The notes below the pieces were generated by a model. The model ran no database searches. It was not told the DNA's origin and was given only the letters and a program-made list of their open reading frames with translations. 64,000 nt of DNA from Nannocystis punicea. GTDB lineage: Bacteria > Myxococcota_A > Polyangia > Nannocystales > Nannocystaceae. The stretch lies in the NCBI RefSeq assembly GCF_026965555.1, contig NZ_CP114040.1, positions 1,178,001 through 1,242,000 on the forward strand, written 5' to 3'. Below are positions 8,066-16,998 of this stretch, piece by piece. Position numbers and translations under genes: made by a program. Each line of letters begins with the position of its first letter. The stretch's first letter is position 1.

Positions 8066-8757
8066 TGCGGCTGTCGGCGCTGTTCTCGGCGTTGCGGCCG
8101 CTGATCGACGGGACGGCGGACGCGCGTTCGGTGGCAGAGTCGCTGGGCGAGGTGGTTTCGCCGCGGCTGGGGCTGGGGCTGCAGGTGTACGCGGAGGCGT
8201 GTCACAAGCTGCGGCGCGACACGGTCGATGTCATCCACGCGGGCACGCGGGCGGCCGTGACGGCGCGGCTGGGCGAGGAGCGGTGGGCGCGGCTGGTCGA
8301 CGCGTACTTCCGCGAGCGGCCGGCGAGGTGCTTCGAGCTCAACGAGAACGCGGCCGGGTTCGGCGCCTTCGCGGCGGCGCAGGTCGGCGCGCCGGGGTGG
8401 CTCGGCGAGCTGGCGGCGCTCGAGTGGGCGACGTGGCGGGCCGAGAGCGGGCTGGATGACCTTCGGGACAGCTCGGAAGGGCCGCTGCGGGCGGCCGCGT
8501 CGGTGGTGGTGCTGCGCGGGGCGTGGGACGTGGCGAGCTGGCTGGCCGAGGAGCAGTGGGCGGCCGAGCCGGAGGCGGGCGAGTGCGCGGTGGTGGTGTG
8601 GCGCGACCGCGAGCTGGACGCTTGTCGGGCGACGCCGACCGAGGAGGAGATGGCGGCGATCGAGGCGGCGCTGGCCGGGGCGCCAGGGCCGTGGGGCGCG
8701 GACGAGGTGCTGACCGAGCTGCACGCGGCGGGGATTCTCGTCGGCGCGTGGGGGTAG
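8065..8757 (+). CDS. DUF2063-like MNIO partner protein, 230 aa
   Basis: The N-terminal 140 residues show the DUF2063 pattern: a YAEACHKLRRDTVDV helix, TARLGEERWARLVDAYFRE, then an aromatic and Pro region and WLGELAALEWATW. Proteins of this type (BufC, MbnC, TglB class) bind the precursor and deliver it to the MNIO enzyme. The C-terminal third is acidic and less conserved and ends in LHAAGILVGAWG. The start codon overlaps the MNIO stop by one base. It ends the operon, and two hairpins follow. Confidence 0.85.
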   Translation: MRLSALFSALRPLIDGTADARSVAESLGEVVSPRLGLGLQVYAEACHKLRRDTVDVIHAGTRAAVTARLGEERWARLVDAYFRERPARCFELNENAAGFGAFAAAQVGAPGWLGELAALEWATWRAESGLDDLRDSSEGPLRAAASVVVLRGAWDVASWLAEEQWAAEPEAGECAVVVWRDRELDACRATPTEEEMAAIEAALAGAPGPWGADEVLTELHAAGILVGAWG

Positions 8758-8864
8758 AGCGCCCAGAGCGGCGGGGCGGCGAGGACGACGGGCCTCGACC
8801 GGCCGCGGATGGCGAGGCGGAGGGATGCGTCTCTGGCTCGCCGCGAGCGGGCCGGCGTCGGCGA

Positions 8865-8899
8865 GCGAAACGGATGTGGGGACGTGGGCTCCGTTTCGC
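8865..8899 (+). terminator. Hairpin after the RiPP operon
   Basis: GCGAAACGGA (8865-8874) pairs with TCCGTTTCGC (8890-8899), a perfect 10-bp stem, about 105 bases after the stop of the partner gene. A second small hairpin, CCTCG/CGAGG, follows at once. There is no T tract. Confidence 0.5.
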
Positions 8900-8928
8900 C
8901 TCGCTCGTCGAGGCGAGAGTGAGCGAAA

Positions 8929-8991
8929 GGACATGTCCTATTCGAAATGTCGATTAGAACATGTGGATGAAGACATGTCCTGACGGGCAGG
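8929..8991. repeat. Cluster of dispersed palindromes
   Basis: Three to four half-sites in tandem (GGACATGTCC, GAAATGTCG, AGAACATGTGG, GACATGTCCTG, then GGGCAGG) lie between the RiPP operon and the convergent TPR lipoprotein gene. Confidence 0.65.
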
Positions 8992-9006
8992 TAAATCCTG
9001 CGGGGC

Positions 9007-9414
9007 TCAGCGGCGGGCTTCGGCGACCTGGCGACCGCCGGGGAGCTGGAGCTGGGCGGCGAGCTGGAGCGCGGGCGGGTACTCGGGGCCGAACGCGAGG
9101 GCGCGGGCGCTGCTGCGGCGCGCCGCGTCGACGTCGCCGAGGCGGAGCTCGATCTCCCCGCGGGTCGTCCAGAGGTGCGGGTCGTCGCGGTCGTAGCGGA
9201 GCGCGAGGTCGATCTGCTGCAGCGCGCGGGCCAGGTCGGCCGGCTCGGCGTCGAGGGCGACCCTCGCCTGGATGTAGGCCGCGTAGGCGCGGTGGTCGAC
9301 CGGCGAGCTGCTGACGAGCGTCTTGTCGATGTAGTGCAGGGTCCGCGAGCTCGGGCCCGTCCGCGCGCACGCGCTGACGAGCGCGAGGGCGAGGACGGCT
9401 CGGGGCAGGGACAT
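9007..9414 (-). CDS. Small TPR lipoprotein, 135 aa
   Basis: The start at MSLPRAVLALALVSAC gives a lipoprotein signal peptide with lipobox VSAC. From about residue 35 two to three TPR-like helix pairs follow, including LARALQQIDLALRYDRDDPHLW and IELRLGDVDAARRSSARAL. The pattern is typical of outer-membrane tetratricopeptide lipoproteins that hold complexes together. The partner is unknown. The frame extends 13 codons upstream, but the signal peptide argues for the internal start. Confidence 0.8.
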   Translation of the reverse strand: MSLPRAVLALALVSACARTGPSSRTLHYIDKTLVSSSPVDHRAYAAYIQARVALDAEPADLARALQQIDLALRYDRDDPHLWTTRGEIELRLGDVDAARRSSARALAFGPEYPPALQLAAQLQLPGGRQVAEARR

Positions 9415-9949
9415 GCGGAGAGCTTGACACATTTCGCGCCGACGCGGGTTCACGCCGGTGTTTCCGGGCCGTGCGGGGCCGCAGGTGGGATGAGCCCGGC
9501 GCGCCGGCGGCCGCGCTCGTCACGAGGTGGGCGGCTTCGTGGGCACAAGCCGTGAGGATGGGGGGCCCGGCGTCGCGCGACGCGCGACGCGACGCAGGTG
9601 AGCCAGCGCGCGCTCGCCCGCGTGCTGACGCTCAGGGGGCGAGCAGGCGTTTGCGCGGCGGTTCGCCCGGGCGGTCGCGGCGGGGGCGACGACCTGTCCT
9701 TTGGGACAGATGTCTCCGGCGGGCGGCGACCACGCTCGACCGGCGAAGGTCAAGCCTGTCCTTCGGGACAGGGAGTTGCCGGCGAGTCGCGGGCGGGGGC
9801 GAGGCGCGGCGGGCGGGGGTCAAACCTGTCCTCCGGGGCAGGTAGCCTCCGACCCGGTTCAGCCTGTCCTTTGAGACAGGACACTTTTGGCGAGGCGCAT
9901 GCGGCGGCCGAAGAACCTGTCCTTCAGGGCAGGTGGCCTCCGGCCCGGA
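9415..9949. other. Gene-free stretch packed with hairpin repeats
   Basis: No credible gene is seen. The right half (9693-9930) contains five close copies of the CCTGTCC...GGACAGG palindrome. The left half holds only Arg-rich shadow frames. Confidence 0.6.
9693..9930. repeat. Array of five CCTGTCC/GGACAGG hairpins
   Basis: Copies lie at 9693-9709, 9755-9772, 9825-9842, 9863-9880 and 9913-9930. The second is a perfect 7-bp stem capped by the stable tetraloop TTCG. The third and fifth share a longer 3' flank reading GGCAGGTRGCCTCCGRCCCGG, so the repeated unit is larger than the palindrome. The array ends 20 bases past the stop of the leftward carboxylase gene. Confidence 0.8.
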
Positions 9950-11575
9950 TCACAGCGGGATGTTGCCGTGCTTGCGGCGCGGGTTCTCCTGGCGCTTGTT
10001 CTTGAGCAGGGCGAAGGCGCGGGAGACGTGGCGGCGGGTGTCCTCGGGGCGGATCACCTGGTCGATGAAGCCGAGCTCGGCGGCCTTGTAGGGGTTGGCG
10101 AACAGGTCGCGGTAGTTGTTCAGGAGCTCGGTGCGCTGGGCGGCGGGGTTCTTGGCCTCGACGAGCTCGCGGCGGTAGATGATGTTGACGGCTCCCTCGG
10201 CGCCCATCACGGCGATCTCGGCGGTCGGGTAGGCGAGGTTCACGTCGGCGCGGATGTGCTTGCTGGCCATGACGTCGTAGGCGCCGCCGTAGGCCTTGCG
10301 GGTGACGAGGGTGACCTTCGGGACGGTCGCCTCGACGAACGCGTACAGCAGCTTGGCGCCGTGGCGGATGATCCCGTTGAACTCTTGATCGGTGCCGGGG
10401 AGGAAGCCGGGCACGTCGACGAGGGTCCACAGCGGGATGTTGAAGGCGTCGCACATGCGGACGAAGCGGGCGGCCTTGACCGAGGCGTTGATGTCGAGGC
10501 AGCCGGCGAGGACCAGCGGCTGGTTGGCGACGACGCCGACGCTGCGGCCGTCGATGCGGCAGAAGCCGATGACCATGTTGCGGGCGAAGTGCTCCTGCAC
10601 CTCGAGGAAGGCGCCGTCGTCGGCGACGGCGCGGATGATGGTGCGGATGTCGTAGGGGCGCGAGGCGTCGACGGGGACGAAGTCGGCCAGCTCGGGGGTG
10701 GAGCGGTTCGGGTCGTCGGCGGTCGGGCGGTGCGGCGGGTCCTCCATGTTGTTGGAGGGCAGGTAGCCGAGCAGCTCGCGGGTCATGGCGGCGGCGGCGG
10801 CCTCGCTGGGGCAGGCGAAGTGGGCCACGCCGCTCTTCTCGTTGTGCGTCGCGGCGCCGCCGAGCGCCTCCTTCGTGACCTCTTCGTGGGTGACTGTCTT
10901 GATGACGTCGGGCCCGGTGATGAACATGTACGAGCTCTGCTCGACCATGAGGACGAGGTCGGTGAGCGCGGGCGAGTAGACGGCCCCGCCGGCGCACGGG
11001 CCGAGGATCAGCGACAGCTGCGGGACCACGCCCGACGCCAGCACGTTGCGCTTGAAGATCTCGGCGTAGCCGGCCAGCGAGGCCACGCCCTCCTGGATCC
11101 GCGCGCCGCCGCTGTCGTTGAGGCCGATGACCGGCGCGCCGACGGTGGTGGCCATGTCCATGACCTTGCAGATCTTCATGGCGTGGGCCCAGCCGAGGCT
11201 GCCGCCGAAGACGGGCGCCTGCTGGGCGAACACGAACACCGGGCGGCCTTCGACGGTGCCGTGGCCGGTGACCACGCCGTCGCCGTAGACCTTCTTGCCC
11301 GGCATGTCGAAGTCGGGGCACTGGGTGGTGACGAAGCGGTCGAGCTCGACGAAGCTGCCGGGGTCGAGGAGCAGCTCGATGCGCTCGTGGGCGGTCTGCC
11401 GGCCGCTCTTGTGCAGGCGGTCGACGGCCACGGCGGCGCCCTTCTCGGCCACCGCCAGGTCCTTGTCGCCGCCGGCCAGGAGGTTCGGACCGGCGTAGCT
11501 GTCGGCGAGCCGCTCGCGTTGTTCGAGGGCTGCGCGCGGGTCGGGGGTGCTCGGCCGCTTGGGTGCGTCGGACAT
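9950..11575 (-). CDS. pccB: Propionyl-CoA carboxylase beta subunit, 541 aa
   Basis: This is the carboxyltransferase subunit of a biotin-dependent acyl-CoA carboxylase. Both crotonase-fold halves are present. The first contains [32 protein letters not shown] and [14 protein letters not shown]. The second contains [26 protein letters not shown] and the usual C-terminus RKHGNIPL. The Asp in GGAYDVM is the residue that favours propionyl-CoA over acetyl-CoA in characterised subunits. It feeds methylmalonyl-CoA formation in the cytoplasm. The biotin-carrying alpha subunit is not in the window. The start at MSDAPKRP matches the family's usual length of 510-540. It is divergent from the next gene, with 51 bases between them. 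Confidence 0.95.
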   Translation of the reverse strand: MSDAPKRPSTPDPRAALEQRERLADSYAGPNLLAGGDKDLAVAEKGAAVAVDRLHKSGRQTAHERIELLLDPGSFVELDRFVTTQCPDFDMPGKKVYGDGVVTGHGTVEGRPVFVFAQQAPVFGGSLGWAHAMKICKVMDMATTVGAPVIGLNDSGGARIQEGVASLAGYAEIFKRNVLASGVVPQLSLILGPCAGGAVYSPALTDLVLMVEQSSYMFITGPDVIKTVTHEEVTKEALGGAATHNEKSGVAHFACPSEAAAAAMTRELLGYLPSNNMEDPPHRPTADDPNRSTPELADFVPVDASRPYDIRTIIRAVADDGAFLEVQEHFARNMVIGFCRIDGRSVGVVANQPLVLAGCLDINASVKAARFVRMCDAFNIPLWTLVDVPGFLPGTDQEFNGIIRHGAKLLYAFVEATVPKVTLVTRKAYGGAYDVMASKHIRADVNLAYPTAEIAVMGAEGAVNIIYRRELVEAKNPAAQRTELLNNYRDLFANPYKAAELGFIDQVIRPEDTRRHVSRAFALLKNKRQENPRRKHGNIPL

Positions 11576-11626
11576 GGCGGGGCGGAAAATAGCAGGAATC
11601 GCGGCGGGCTCGCGCGCAGATGTGGT

Positions 11627-12169
11627 ATGGCGCGCGGCATGCGAGAAGAGCGCAAGAGCACCCCGGTGGCGTCCGCGTTGTGGCTGGCGGCCTGCCTCGC
11701 GGCTTGCGGCGGCGGCAGCGGCAGCGAGGCGGCCCCGAGCAAGCCGGCCAGCCCGAAGACCGAGTACCGCTGCAGCATTCAGGTGAGCAAGACGGCGAGC
11801 GAGTTCACCGGCAAGGGCAACGGCGAGGACCCGGCCAAGGCCGACGAGGCGGCGTGGACGGACGTGTGCGCGAAGCTGCCGGAGGCCGAGCGCGCGACCT
11901 GCCGCGACGAGACGAAGTGGACGGTGACGAAGTCGTCGATGTCGGCCAGCGGCGGCGGGCCGACCTCGCACTCGACGACGCTGGCTCTGGTGGCGATCGC
12001 GCCGATGTTCGAGGGCGAGGCGTTCTCGGAGGCCAGCAGCGACGAGGCCTGCAAGGCGGCCCTGGCCGACGCCTGCACCAAGGCCGGCTCGCCCGGCGAC
12101 TGCCTGGCGGCGGGCTTCGAGAAGAAGGGCGAAGCCAGGACGAAGAAGACGCAGATGAGCAAGAATTAA
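11627..12169 (+). CDS. Putative lipoprotein, 180 aa
   Basis: A lipoprotein signal ends at LAACGGG after a hydrophobic run ([13 protein letters not shown]). The mature part is Ala/Lys-rich with six further Cys in patterns such as [15 protein letters not shown] and [21 protein letters not shown], suggesting a small disulfide-stabilised helical protein. I do not recognise the family. Either ATG 11627 or ATG 11639 could be the start. The latter gives a more typical signal length. The opposite strand has an open frame here but with shadow composition. Confidence 0.72.
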   Translation: MARGMREERKSTPVASALWLAACLAACGGGSGSEAAPSKPASPKTEYRCSIQVSKTASEFTGKGNGEDPAKADEAAWTDVCAKLPEAERATCRDETKWTVTKSSMSASGGGPTSHSTTLALVAIAPMFEGEAFSEASSDEACKAALADACTKAGSPGDCLAAGFEKKGEARTKKTQMSKN

Positions 12170-12284
12170 CGGGGAGCGACCCGCGGCCGGTTCGGTGTCC
12201 CGGGGCTCGTCGCCCGGCTCGCTGCGAGATCGCCTCGCGGCTCGTGCGCTGAGCCCTGCGCAGTGGTTCGCTCCCGGCATGCGG

Positions 12285-13340
12285 TCACTGCCGGCCCACG
12301 GCGAGCCCGAGCGTGGCGGGCTCGTCGGTTCTCCGGCCGAACAGCACGTAGTAGCGACCCGGGGTGAGGTCGTGAGACGTGATCTCGCCGGGCTGGACTT
12401 CCTCGTCGAAGCTGTCCAGGCACGAGCCGCACTTGACGACGCGGAAGCCGGACCAGCCCTCCGGCTGCGAGGCGATGACCAGGTAGTTGCCGGCCTCGGT
12501 GACCTCGAAGCCGCGGGTCGTGAACATCACGTCGTCCTGGGCGGGGCCCAGGACATCGTCCTGGTCGCAGGCGACGTCGGCGGTGAGGGTGACCACCCGG
12601 CCGTCCCACGGCGCGAGCGGCAGGCTGCAGTCGACCAGGGCGATCCGGTTGCTCATCTCTCGGCACGACGGGTAAGCCTCGAAGTCCGCCATCGCCTGCT
12701 CGATGGGCTCGTCGAAGATGTCCTCGAAGACAGCCGAGAACTCGACGAAAGTGGCCCGCGAGTCGGCCGCGCGCAGGAACAGGAGGTAGCGGTCGAGGCC
12801 GTGACGGTCGAGCAAGAACCGCGCGAACAGGCCGGCGGTCTGGTAGTCCCTGGCGTCGAACTTGAAGTTGTGGAGGACCTGGTCGAGCAGGGTGTGCTCG
12901 GTGCGGTAGCCGGCGCCGTCGGCGAAGACCTCGGCGAAGCCCTCGGCGAACGGGCGCGGGCCCTCGATGCCGGCCGAGTTCATCACGGCGTGGGTTATCT
13001 CGTGGAAGTGGAAGCTGCGGATGCTGAAGGCGTACGGCTCGTCCCCGTGGGCGCAGCCGTCGGCCTTCATGCCCTCGCAGTACTCGGCCAGCTCGTCGCG
13101 GTCGGCGACCCGGGTGTAGCGGATGATCTCGTCCAGCTCGACGCCGACGAGCTCGGCCAGCTGGACGGCGTGCTGCTCCTGGCGGTGGAAGGAGCCGCGG
13201 CAGATCGGCTCGCTGGTGGTCGTGCCGTGGTGCAGGCGCTCGCCCTTCCAGATCGGCTCGGGGATGTCGGGCTCGCAGGCCAGGAGGCCCGGCAGGATGA
13301 CCAGGACGACGGCCAGGATGATTTTGCGCGCGGAATGCAT
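12285..13340 (-). CDS. HExxH lipoprotein, putative zinc peptidase, 351 aa
   Basis: The signal peptide carries lipobox LLAC near residue 22. Around residue 113 the sequence HEITHAVMN gives the zinc motif HExxH. It is followed 11 residues later by [16 protein letters not shown], where a Glu could be the third ligand (gluzincin-like arrangement). A helical middle part and a C-terminal beta-rich domain of about 110 residues follow, with a paired CGSC and ending TLGLAVGRQ. It is probably an extracytoplasmic metalloprotease or a protein descended from one. The substrate is unknown. It is transcribed alone. Confidence 0.8.
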   Translation of the reverse strand: MHSARKIILAVVLVILPGLLACEPDIPEPIWKGERLHHGTTTSEPICRGSFHRQEQHAVQLAELVGVELDEIIRYTRVADRDELAEYCEGMKADGCAHGDEPYAFSIRSFHFHEITHAVMNSAGIEGPRPFAEGFAEVFADGAGYRTEHTLLDQVLHNFKFDARDYQTAGLFARFLLDRHGLDRYLLFLRAADSRATFVEFSAVFEDIFDEPIEQAMADFEAYPSCREMSNRIALVDCSLPLAPWDGRVVTLTADVACDQDDVLGPAQDDVMFTTRGFEVTEAGNYLVIASQPEGWSGFRVVKCGSCLDSFDEEVQPGEITSHDLTPGRYYVLFGRRTDEPATLGLAVGRQ

Positions 13341-13524
13341 GGGTAGTCCCGGTCAAGGCGCGGTGGCGTCGCGCCCCGAGCAGTCATCGCGCCGCTTCAG
13401 TGGGCGCAGAGGGACTGTAGTTGGTGGGATGGGCCGGCACCAGGCGTTCGACGACGCGGCCGATTCGCGTGATCTCGCGGACTCGACTTGGGCCCACCCA
13501 ACGCTGGTTGGCCTCGGCGAGTTG

Positions 13525-14127
13525 TCAGCCGAGCGTGCCCTTGGTCGAGGGCACGCCGACGTACGGGTCGGGGGCGCAGGCCTGCCGGAGCGCGCGCGCG
13601 AGGCCCTTGAAGCTGGCCTCGACCAGGTGGTGCACGTTGCCGCCCTCGCGTTGATGGATGTGCAGGTTCATCCGCGCCTGCACCGCGAAGGCCTGATAGA
13701 ACTCGCGCACGAGGTCGCAGTCGAAGCTGCCGATCCGCTTGCCGGCGACGCCGGGCAGGTCGTAGACGAGGTAGGGGCGGCCGCCGAGGTCGAGGGCGAC
13801 GTCGACCAGGACCTCGTCCATGCACAGCGAGAAGTGGCCGTAGCGGAAGATGCCGAGCCGCGCGCCGAGGGCCCGGTCGAACGCGCTGCCGAGCACGAGG
13901 CCGATGTCCTCGACGGTGTGGTGGTCGTCGATGTGGGTGTCGCCGCGGGCGTGGACCTCGAGCTGCATCGCGCCGTGACGCGCGAGCGCCTCGAGCATGT
14001 GCGACAGGAACGGCACCGGCGTGTCGATGTGGTGGCGCGCGGGCGCGTCGCACGGCAGCGTCAGATCGACGGTGATCTGGGTCTCGCGGGTGACTCGCTC
14101 GACACGGGCGGTGCGCACTTGGTTCAC
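13525..14127 (-). CDS. hisB: Imidazoleglycerol-phosphate dehydratase
   Basis: This enzyme catalyses the sixth step of histidine synthesis, dehydrating imidazole glycerol phosphate. The manganese-binding motifs DDHHTVEDIG and HHLVEASFKGLA are intact, as is MDEVLVDVALDLGGR. The 200-residue length fits the monofunctional bacterial form. I choose GTG 14127, reading VNQVRTARVERVT, because it follows the upstream stop by 10 bases with GCGAGG in between. An in-frame upstream ATG would overlap the previous gene. It is the second gene after a polysaccharide-export gene, while hisD and hisC lie 20 kb away, so the his genes are dispersed. Confidence 0.94.
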   Translation of the reverse strand: MNQVRTARVERVTRETQITVDLTLPCDAPARHHIDTPVPFLSHMLEALARHGAMQLEVHARGDTHIDDHHTVEDIGLVLGSAFDRALGARLGIFRYGHFSLCMDEVLVDVALDLGGRPYLVYDLPGVAGKRIGSFDCDLVREFYQAFAVQARMNLHIHQREGGNVHHLVEASFKGLARALRQACAPDPYVGVPSTKGTLG

Positions 14128-14137
14128 GGGGCCTCGC

Positions 14138-14752
14138 TTACATCCGGGTCTCGGGCACGAACACGATGTCACCTGGCCGTAAGACCAGGTCCTCGGCGCG
14201 GCCGTCGACGATCGCCGAGAGGGAGATCTCGAAGGTCACTGTCTCGTCGCCGCGGCCGGTGCGGCGGGTCAGCTTGACCCGCGCAGGCGCGGCGTACGGG
14301 GTGAGGCCGCCGGCGAGCGAGACGGCCTGCACGAGCGTGAGGCCGTCGCGCCAGCCGAGTGAGCCGGCCTCGTTGACCTGGCCGAGGATGCTGATCTCCC
14401 GGTTGCCGCGCTCCTTGATCTGCACGACCACGTGCGGATGATTGAGGTAACCGTCGGCGAGCTTGGTCTCGAGCTGGCGAGCGACCTCGTCCTTGGTCAG
14501 GCCGGTGACCGCCACGCCGCCGACCATCGGGAAGTCGATCGTGCCGTCCTCGGCGACCGCGTAGGTGCCGTTGAAGCGGTCCTCGTCGAACACGCGGATG
14601 TCGAGCTCGTCGCCGGGGCGCAGGCCGGCGCTCGGGGCGATCACCGGGGCCTCGACGCGGGCCTGGCCGCGATCGCAAGCTGTCCCCAAAGACAGCAGGA
14701 TGCCGAGGCCTGGACCGAGCCGGATGAGCGCGCTGCGAGGACGTGCAGGCAT
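14138..14752 (-). CDS. Wza-like polysaccharide export lipoprotein, 204 aa
   Basis: A lipoprotein signal ends at Cys26. The polysaccharide biosynthesis/export domain follows (LRPGDELDIRVFDEDRFNG, GTYAVAEDGTIDFPMVGGV, LTKDEVARQLETKL), then an SLBB-like beta-grasp part (REISILGQVNEAGSLGW, DGLTLVQAVSLAGGLTPYA) and a final LRPGDIVFVPE. These are the marks of outer-membrane capsule and exopolysaccharide channels. At 204 residues it is a short one-SLBB form. The lipobox region is encoded by a copy of the dispersed palindrome at 14680-14695. It lies 18 bases downstream of the barrel gene, so the two probably work together in glycan export. Confidence 0.9.
   Translation of the reverse strand: MPARPRSALIRLGPGLGILLSLGTACDRGQARVEAPVIAPSAGLRPGDELDIRVFDEDRFNGTYAVAEDGTIDFPMVGGVAVTGLTKDEVARQLETKLADGYLNHPHVVVQIKERGNREISILGQVNEAGSLGWRDGLTLVQAVSLAGGLTPYAAPARVKLTRRTGRGDETVTFEISLSAIVDGRAEDLVLRPGDIVFVPETRM
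14680..14695. repeat. Dispersed palindrome inside a signal peptide
   Basis: CTGTC-CCCAAA-GACAG reads, on the coding strand, as the LSLGTA stretch just before the lipidated Cys of the Wza-like protein. Confidence 0.55.
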
Positions 14753-14770
14753 GAGCAGACGCCGCGGAGG

Positions 14771-16177
14771 CTAGAATCTCACGGCGCCGAGGACCATGGC
14801 AACATGCTTGGCGAAGCCGCCGAAGTCGGTCAGACCGCCGGTGTAGTGGGCGATGAAGTCGGTGCGGTCGACGATCATGTCGTAGCGCGCGCCGACCACG
14901 AACAGGCGGCCGAAGGGCTGTTCCACTCGGGCGCTGAGGGCGAACAGGGTGTCGGAGCGGACGAACCCGGGCGCGTTCTCGTACGACTCGATGCGGGTCT
15001 CGCGGCCGGGGATCGGCAGGCCGGCGTAGCGGCGACCGACGACCGAGAAGCCGAGCTCGGCGTACATCTTCCAGCGGAAGGTGTGCAGGCCGCCGATCCG
15101 GCCGGCGATGTCGTGGAAGTAGTTGCCGAACAGCGAGTCGCTGAATTGGCGATCGATCTGGGCGAAGAACTGCGTGCGCAGGGTCGGGAAGTAGGCCGCT
15201 CGTACGCCGCCGATGAAGCCGCGGAAGTTGGGGCCGTTCTCGTCGTCGTAGTAGAGCCCGGCGCCGTAGCCGGCCATGGCGTCGAGGGTCCAGCGCTTGG
15301 CGATCTGGCCGCGGAAGCCGAGGTACACGCGGTGGGCGTTGTTGTCCTCGTTGCAGTCGGGATCGGTGTTGGCGTTGCAGCTGAAGTAATACGTGTGGGC
15401 GAACGAGTAGTTGACGAGGATCGCCGAGCGCGGGGCGATCCGCCACTTGACCTCGGTGGCGGCGCCGTGGATGTAGCGGTCGCCGCTGTAGACGTCGGGT
15501 GCCTCGAAGTACAGGACCTCGTTGAGGTAGTTGGCGCCGATGCTGAAGCGGCCGCCGCCGGGCCGGTAGATGAAGCCGAGCGAGAGGCGGTGGTCGATGC
15601 GGTTGTAGTTGTAGCCGACGCCGGCGTCGTAGTTGCGCGGGTCGGCGAAGCGCGAGAAGAACTCGGTGAAGTTGAAGCTGAAGCGGCGCCCGGGGGCGAT
15701 CACGAAGTGCGCGTTGAGGTCGACGCTGAAGCGAGGGAGACGCCGGATCTCCTCGGCGCGGGCCATGAAGGCCCGGTAGCCCGCAGTCAGCCGGATGTTG
15801 TAGTCGATCTTGCGGTCCTGCTGCGCCTCGACCTCGCTCTGCAGCACGCCGTCGCGGACGTCGCGGTTGCCGATGCCGAGCCACGCGACAGGCATCACCA
15901 GCGCCGCCGGTCGGACCCCGCCGTGGTCGCCCTTGCGGTTCCAGAACACGTTGCTGTCGCCGCCGACCATCAACGCGAAGCCGGGGTGGAACGTCGAGCG
16001 CGGGCCGAGCTTGATGCCCGCGCCGTCCTCGGTCCGCGGCACGCTGCCGATCAGGTTGCCGGTGGCGTTCGAGCCGGCTGCATGCGCGACCCGAAAGCAG
16101 AGGGCCGCGCAGATCGTCCCCACGGCGACGAGGCAGTGGAGCGCCCACCTGGGGGCTGGCTGGTTAAGTCGACGCAA
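14771..16177 (-). CDS. Outer-membrane beta-barrel protein, 468 aa
   Basis: After a cleavable signal peptide (ends AHAAG near residue 35) the protein is a long series of amphipathic strands rich in Tyr, Phe, Arg and Asn, such as YNIRLTAGYRAFMAR, RRFSFNFTEFFSRF and FALSARVEQPFGRLFVVGAR. It ends in VLGAVRF, with the terminal Phe typical of barrels assembled by BamA. A CNANTDPDC loop is present. Its position just upstream of the Wza-like gene suggests an exopolysaccharide-locus porin, as in other myxobacterial export loci. The specific function is unproven. Confidence 0.85.
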   Translation of the reverse strand: MRRLNQPAPRWALHCLVAVGTICAALCFRVAHAAGSNATGNLIGSVPRTEDGAGIKLGPRSTFHPGFALMVGGDSNVFWNRKGDHGGVRPAALVMPVAWLGIGNRDVRDGVLQSEVEAQQDRKIDYNIRLTAGYRAFMARAEEIRRLPRFSVDLNAHFVIAPGRRFSFNFTEFFSRFADPRNYDAGVGYNYNRIDHRLSLGFIYRPGGGRFSIGANYLNEVLYFEAPDVYSGDRYIHGAATEVKWRIAPRSAILVNYSFAHTYYFSCNANTDPDCNEDNNAHRVYLGFRGQIAKRWTLDAMAGYGAGLYYDDENGPNFRGFIGGVRAAYFPTLRTQFFAQIDRQFSDSLFGNYFHDIAGRIGGLHTFRWKMYAELGFSVVGRRYAGLPIPGRETRIESYENAPGFVRSDTLFALSARVEQPFGRLFVVGARYDMIVDRTDFIAHYTGGLTDFGGFAKHVAMVLGAVRF

Positions 16178-16347
16178 GGGGAAGGCGAGAGGCTACAGCC
16201 TAGCGAATCTCAGCCCAGAGGCGAGAATTGTGAGCGCCAAGTCCGAACCATGCGCGTCGTGTGGCTTGTCCTCCGCGCCGTGGTCGTCCGACGAGACAGA
16301 CCGACCTGCGTGTGGCCAGTCGTTCCGGTCGCGCGGCGCGAGCGAGG

Positions 16348-16998
16348 TCAAATCACCGGGCTGGCGACGGGCGGCCGCGGGTCGATGCGCGGCGGCAACC
16401 GCTGGACGCCGGAGCTCGTCGACGTCGGGTCGGTGGGGATGACTGTCTTCGGCTGATTGGCGGTGTTTTGGGCGTCGCTGCGCTTCTGCTCCTGATCGCC
16501 CTGGCACGCCCTGGCCTGGCCGACGAGGCCGGAGATGCGCTCGGCGGCCTCGCCCAGCTTCTCGCCGGCGAAGGCGCGGCTCTGCCCATCGGCCGATGAA
16601 TCTTGCAACACCAAGAGCTCGCCGGTCGCGACCTCGAGCACGATCTCGGCGCGGTCGTGCTTGTCCTGGACGCACGCGGTGCGGCCCATGTCGCCGCTTT
16701 GCCGCGCGCGGGTGAGGAGCGTGCCGAGTTCGGTCATGCCGCGCTCGATGGTGCCGCGCGCGCTGCCGACTCCGGCAGTCACCGCCGGCGACGGCGCCGC
16801 GGCGGCCGCCGCGGGATCGGGCGCGGCCGAGTCGGCGGTGAACGGGTCGGCGGCGGCCGGTGCAGATGCAGCAACGCCCGCGTCGGGCGACGCGGGCGCA
16901 GGTGCGGGGCTGGCCGAAGGAGCAGCTCCGACGGGGCTCGCCGCGAGCAACGTGGCGGACCCCCAGGCAAGGACGACGCGCTTTGAAAACGTGCTCAT
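16348..16998 (-). CDS. Exported Ala/Pro-rich protein, 216 aa, end of the AgmX-like operon
   Basis: The start at MSTFSKRVVLAW gives a signal peptide ending near AAPS. An Ala/Pro/Ser linker of about 55 residues follows, then a helical domain with two Cys (TACVQDKHDRAEIVLE and GLVGQARACQGDQEQK), and a tail with PTDPTSTSSGVQRLPPR. The ATG overlaps the previous gene's stop (ATGA), so expression is coupled to the AgmX-like protein. It is likely a periplasmic partner of that machine. No family recognised. Confidence 0.82.
   Translation of the reverse strand: MSTFSKRVVLAWGSATLLAASPVGAAPSASPAPAPASPDAGVAASAPAAADPFTADSAAPDPAAAAAAPSPAVTAGVGSARGTIERGMTELGTLLTRARQSGDMGRTACVQDKHDRAEIVLEVATGELLVLQDSSADGQSRAFAGEKLGEAAERISGLVGQARACQGDQEQKRSDAQNTANQPKTVIPTDPTSTSSGVQRLPPRIDPRPPVASPVI

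Noticed and set aside
13525..14172. Longer hisB starting at ATG 14172
   Set aside because: It would overlap the end of the export gene by about 35 bases, and the added residues lack family similarity. GTG 14127 lies 10 bases after the previous stop with a ribosome-like site.
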